The position numbers and the translations under genes were made by a program. This document shows, one piece after another, positions 57,901-64,000 of a DNA stretch of 64,000 nucleotides. Positions within the stretch are counted from its first letter, which is position 1. The number at the start of each line of letters is the position of its first letter. This DNA comes from Ptiloglossa arizonensis (taxonomy: Eukaryota; Arthropoda; Insecta; Hymenoptera; Colletidae): assembly GCF_051014685.1 (NCBI RefSeq), contig NW_027478886.1, positions 310,001 through 374,000 on the forward strand. The letters run 5' to 3'. Under the pieces are notes generated by a model that saw only the letters and a list, made by a program, of their open reading frames with translations, had not been told where the DNA came from and searched no databases.

Positions 57901-60900
57901 TACGTTATACGTTACACGTTATACGTTACACGTTATACGTTACACGTTATACGTTATACCTTATACGTTATACGTTATACGTTATACGTTATACGTTATA
58001 CGTTAAACGTTATACGTTATACGTTACACGTTACACGTTATACGTTATACCTTATACGTTATACGTTATACGTTATACGTTATACGTTAAACGTTATACG
58101 TTATACGTCACACGTTATACGTTATACGTTACACGTTATACGTTATACGTTATACGTTATAAGTTATACGTTATACGTTATACGTTATACGTTATACGTT
58201 ATACGTTATACGTTATACGTTACACGTTATACGTTACACGTTATACGTTACACGTTATACGTTACACGTTATACGTTACACGTTATACGTTACACGTTAT
58301 ACGTTACACGTTATACGTTACACGTTATACGTTACACGTTATACGTTACACGTTATACGTTACACGTTATACGTTACACGTTATACGTTACACGTTATAC
58401 GTTACACGTTATACGTTACACGTTATACGTTACACGTTATACGTTACACGTTATACGTTATATGTTATACGTTATACGTAATATGTAATACGTTATACCA
58501 TTTACGTTATTCGTTATACGTTCTTCGTTATGCGTTGTACGTTATACGTTGTGCGTTATACGTTATACGTTATACGTGATACGTTACACGTTATACGTTA
58601 CACGTTATACGCTACACGTTATACGTTACACGTTATACGTTACACGTTATACGTTACACGTTATACGTTATACGTTATACGTTATACGTTATACGTTATA
58701 CGTTATTCGTTATACGTTATACGTTATACGTTATACGTTATACGGAATACGTTATACGTTATACGTTACACGTTATACGTTATACGTTATACGTTATACG
58801 TTATACGTTACACGTTATACGTTACACGTTATACGTTACACGTTATACGTTACACGTTATACGTTATATGTTATACGTTATACGTAATATGTAATACGTT
58901 ATACCATTTACGTTATTCGTTATACGTTCTTCGTTATGCGTTGCACGTTATACGTTGTGCGTTATACGTTATACGTTACACGTTATACGTTACACGTTAC
59001 ACGTTATACGTCACACGTTATACGTTATACGTTAGACGTTATACGTTATACGTTATACGTTATACGTTATACGTTATACGTTATACGTTATACGTTATAC
59101 GTTATACGTTATACGTTATACGTTATACGTTATACGTTATACGTTATACGTTATACGTTATACGTTATACGTTATACGTTATACGTTACACGTTATACGT
59201 TATACGTTATACGTTATATAATACTTTATACGTTATACGTTACACGTTACACGTTACACGTTATACGTTATACGTCACACGTAATAAGTTATACGTTATT
59301 CGTTATACGTTATACGTTATACGTTATACGTTATACGGAATACGTTATACGTTATACGTTATACGTCATACGTTATACGTTATACGTTACACGTTATACG
59401 TTATATGTTATACGTTATACGTTATACGTTATACGCTAAACGTTATACGTTATACGTTATAAGTTATACGTTACACGTTATACGTTACACGTTATACGTT
59501 ACACTTTATACGTTACACGTTATACGTTACACGTTATACGTTATATGTTATACGTTATACGTAATATGTAATACGTAATACCATTTACGTTATTCGTTAT
59601 ACGTTCTTCGTTATGCGTTGTACGTTATACGTTGTGCGTTATACGTTATACATTACACGTTATACGTTACACGTTACACGTTATACGTCACACGTTATAC
59701 GTTATACGTTAGACGTTATACGTTATACGTTACACGTTATACGTTCTTCGTTACACGTTGTACGTTATACGTTATGCGTTATACGTTAAACGTTATACGT
59801 TATACGTTATAAGTTATAAGTTATACGTTATACGTTATACGTTATACGTTATACGTTATACGTTATACGTTATACGTTACACGTTATACGTTATACGTCA
59901 CACGTTATACGTTATACGTCATACGTTGTACGTAATACGTTATACGTTATACGTTATACGTAATACGTTATACGTTATACGTTACACGTTATACGTTATA
60001 CGTCACACGTTATACGTCACACGTTATACGTTATACGTTACACGTTATACGTTGTACGTTATACGTTATACGTTATACGTTATACGTTATACGTTATACG
60101 TTATACGTTATACGTTATACGTTATACGTTATACGTTATACGTTATACGTTATACGTTATACGTTACACGTTATACGTTATACGTTACATGTTATACGTT
60201 ATACGTTATACGTTATACGTTATACGTCATAGCTTACACAATACACTTTATACGTCATACGTTATACGTTACACGTTATACGTCACACGTTATACGTTAT
60301 ACGTTACACGTTACACGTCATACGTTATACGTTATAACTTATACGTTATACGTTATACGTTATACGTTATACGTTATACGTTAAACGTTATACGTTATAC
60401 GTTACACGTTATACGTTATACGTTACACGTTATACGTTATACGTTATACGTTATACGTTATACGTTATACGTTATACGTTATACGTTATACGTTATACGT
60501 TATACGTTATACGTTATACGTTGTACGTTATACGTTATACGTTACACGTTATACGTTACACGTTATACGTTACACGTTATACGTTATACCTTATACGTTA
60601 CACGTTATACGTTATACGTTATACGTTAAACGTTATACGTTATACGTTACACGTTATACGTTATACGTTACACGTTATACGCTATACGTTATACGTTATA
60701 CGTTATACGTTATACGTTATACGTTATACGTTATACGTTACACGTTATACGTTATACCTTATACGTTATACGTTATACGTTATACGTTATACGTTAAACG
60801 TTATACGTTATACGTTATACGTTAAACGTTATACGTTATACGTTACACGTTATACGTTATACGTTACACGTTATACGTTATACGTTATACGTTATACGTT

Positions 60901-63900
60901 ATACGTCATAGCTTACACGATACACGTTATACGTCATACGTTATACGTTACACGATATACGTCACACGTTATACGTTATACGTTACACGTTATACGTTAT
61001 ACCTTATACGTTATACGTTATACGTTATACGTTATACGTTAAACGTTATACGTTATACGTTACACGTTATACGTTATACGTTACACGTTATACGCTATAC
61101 GTTATACGTTATACGTTATACGTTATGCGTTATACGTTATACGTCATAGCTTACACGATACACGTTATACGTCATACGTTATACGTTACACGTTATACGT
61201 CACACGTTATACGTTATACGTTACACGTTATACGTTATACCTTATACGTTATACGTTATACGTTACACGTTATACGTTATACCTCATACGTTATACGTTA
61301 AACGTTATACGTTATACGTTAAACGTTATACGTTATACGTTATACGTTAAACGTTACACGTTATACGTTACACGTTATACGTTATACGTTACACGTTATA
61401 CGTTATACGTTATACGTTATACGTTATACGTTATACGTCATAGCTTACACGATACACGTTATACGTCATACGTTATACGTTACACGTTATACGTCACACG
61501 TTATACGTTATACGTTACACGTTATACGTTATACCTTATACGTTATACGTTATACGTTATACGTTATACGTTAAACGTTATACGTTATACGTTACACGTT
61601 ATACGTTATACGTTACACGTTATACGTTATACGTTATACGTTATACGTTATACGTTATACGTTATACGTTATACGTTATACGTTATACGTTATACGTTAT
61701 ACGTTATACGTTATACGTTATACGTTATACGTTACACGTTATACGTTACACCTTATACGTTACACGTTATACGTTACACGTTATACGTTACACGTTATAC
61801 GTTACACGTTATACGTTACACGTTATACGTTACACGTTACACGTTATACGTTATATGTTATACGTTATACGCAATATGTAATACGTTATACCATTTACGT
61901 TATTCGTTATACATTCTTCGTTATGCGTTGTACGTTATACGTTGTGCGTTATACGTTATACGTTATACGTGATACGTTACACGTTATACGTTACACGTTA
62001 TGCGTTACACGTTATACGTTACACGTTATACGTTACACGTTATACGTTACACGTTATACGTTATACGTTATACGTTATACGTTATTCGTTATACGTTATA
62101 CGTTATACGTTATACGTTATACGGAATACGTTATACGTTATACGTTATACGTCATACGTTATACGTTATACGTTACACGTTATACGTTATATGTTATACG
62201 TTATACGTTATACGTTATACGTTATACGTTAAACGTTATACGTTATACGTTATAAGTTATACGTTACACGTTATACGTTACATGTTATACGTTACACGTT
62301 ATACGTTACACGTTATACGTTATATGTTATACGTTATACGTAATATGTAATACGTTATACCATTTACGTTATTCGTTATACGATCTTCGTTATGCGTTGT
62401 ACGTTATACGTTGTGCGTTATACGTTATACGTTACACGTTATACGTTACACGTTACACGTTATACGTCACACGTTATACGTTATACGTTAGACGTTATAC
62501 GTTATACGTTATTCGTTATACGTTATACGTTATACGTTATACGTTATACGTTATACGTTATACGTTATACGTTATACGTTATACGTTAAACGTTATACGT
62601 TATACGTTATACGTTAAACGTTATACGTTATACGTTATACGTTAAACGTTACACGTTATACGTTACACGTTATACGTTATACGTCACACGTTATACGTTA
62701 TACGTTAGACGTTATACGTTATACGTTATTCGTTATACGTCATAGCTTACACGATACACGTTATACGTCATACGTTATACGTTACACGTTATACGTCACA
62801 CGTTATACGTTATACGTTACACGTTATACGTTATACCTTATACGTTATACGTTATACGTTATACGTTATACGTTAAACGTTATACGTTATACGTTACACG
62901 TTATACGTTATACGTTACACGTTATACGTTATACGTTATACGTTATACGTTATACGTTATACGTTATACGTTATACGTTATACGTTATACGTTATACGTT
63001 ATACGTTATACGTTATACGTTATACGTTATACGTTATACGTTACACGTTATACGTTATACCTTATACGTTATACGTTATACGTTACACGTTATACGTTAT
63101 ACCTTATACGTTGTACGTTAAACGTTATACGTTATACGTTAAACGTTATACGTTATACGTTATACGTTAAACGTTACACGTTATACGTTACACGTTATAC
63201 GTTATACGTTACACGTTATACGTTATACGTTATACGTTATACGTTATACGTTATACGTCATAGCTTACACGATACACGTTATACGTCATACGTTATACGT
63301 TACACGTTATACGTCACACGTTATACGTTATACGTTACACGTTATACGTTATACCTTATACGTTATACGTTATACGTTATACGTTATACGTTAAACGTTA
63401 TACGTTATACGTTACACGTTATACGTTATACGTTACACGTTATACGTTATACGTTATATGTTATACGTTATACGTTATACGTTATACGTTATACGTTATA
63501 CGTTATACGTTATACGTTATACGTTATACGTTATACGTTATACGTTATACGTTATACGTTATACGTTACACGTTATACGTTACACCTTATACGTTACACG
63601 TTATACGTTACACGTTATACGTTACACGTTATACGTTACACGTTATACGTTACACGTTATACGTTACACGTTACACGTTATACGTTATATGTTATACGTT
63701 ATACGTAATATGTAATACGTTATACCATTTACGTTATTCGTTATACATTCTTCGTTATGCGTTGTACGTTATACGTTGTGCGTTATACGTTATACGTTAT
63801 ACGTGATACGTTACACGTTATACGTTACACGTTATGCGTTACACGTTATACGTTACACGTTATACGTTACACGTTATACGTTACACGTTATACGTTATAC

Positions 63901-64000
63901 GTTATACGTTATACGTTATTCGTTATACGTTATACGTTATACGTTATACGTTATACGGAATACGTTATACGTTATACGTTATACGTTATACGTCATACGT
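57901..64000. repeat. ACGTTAT heptamer satellite, right block (type A domain again)
   Basis: The array continues to the window edge with six type A boxes (58478, 58884, 59561, 61871, 62340, 63715), one C joint at 59218 and D boxes at 60228, 60907, 61145, 61439, 62741 and 63259. The return of type A after the type B domain shows that the subtypes form blocks rather than a gradient. It contains the longest perfect 14-bp dimer tract seen. There is no gene. Confidence 0.95.
58217..58454 (+). repeat. 14-bp dimer tract, 17 perfect copies
   Basis: Strict alternation of ACGTTAC and ACGTTAT over 238 bp. Similar tracts at 19367-19506 (10 copies), 23371-23538 (12) and 25168-25293 (9) stand shortly before an A box, and shorter ones precede most other A boxes. 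The copy-number series suggests slippage of the 14-bp unit. Confidence 0.88.

Noticed and set aside
1..64000. Telomere repeat or CRISPR array
   Set aside because: The unit is not a known telomere motif such as TTAGGG, TTTAGGG or TTAGG, and there are no unique spacers between repeats.
1..64000. Centromere function
   Set aside because: Size and higher-order structure would allow it, but nothing in the sequence shows kinetochore binding; it could be any heterochromatic block.

Overview
This window is almost entirely one simple satellite. Positions 1-8203 and 9217-64000 are a continuous tandem array of a 7-bp unit, ACGTTAT on the + strand, with frequent one-base variants (ACGTTAC, ACGTTAA, ACGTCAT, ACGTCAC and others). 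I see no host protein-coding gene. The many long forward reading frames, which read as endless VIRYTLY heptapeptides, are a by-product of a stop-free 7-bp unit. This is eukaryotic heterochromatin-type DNA; nothing looks bacterial or viral. The host cannot be named. The primer-binding site of the one transposon fits the 3' end of an animal-type tRNA-Trp, so a metazoan is my best guess. Heptameric satellites are known from insects such as the Drosophila virilis group, but with different units.

The array has layers. Above the 7-mer are 14-bp dimer tracts (ACGTTAT+ACGTTAC), long pure 7-mer tracts, and recurring diagnostic boxes of variant heptads. I call these box A (78 bp, two subtypes A and B), box C (an out-of-register ATAATACTTTA joint) and box D (CATAGCTTACACG...). 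Larger segments of about 1.5 to 4 kb are duplicated on top, some as tandem copies (offsets 3972, 1944, 1757, 1519 bp) and some dispersed (8953 and about 6840 bp). Type A boxes occupy about 0.9-34.9 kb and 58.4-64 kb. Type B boxes occupy 43.2-56.3 kb. About 35-43 kb has no complete box.

The exceptional object is at 8204-9216, on the minus strand: a 1013-bp non-coding LTR element inserted in the satellite. Two identical 251-bp LTRs flank a 511-bp interior. It is bounded by a 6-bp target duplication (CACGTT), and uninterrupted versions of the same target exist elsewhere in the window. Each LTR carries what reads as a complete type III hammerhead self-cleaving ribozyme (GUA cleavage site, CUGACGA and GAAA core, three stems). 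A TATA-like motif lies just upstream, a tRNA-Trp primer-binding site follows the 5' LTR, and a G-rich polypurine tract precedes the 3' LTR. This is the architecture of a retrozyme: transcription plus ribozyme cleavage at the two LTRs would release a 762-nt RNA able to circularise. LTR retrozymes are known from plants. A tRNA-Trp-primed one in a probable animal satellite, with a second 16-nt match to tRNA-Trp and an 11-nt complementarity between the two ribozyme loops, looks unusual and may be undescribed.
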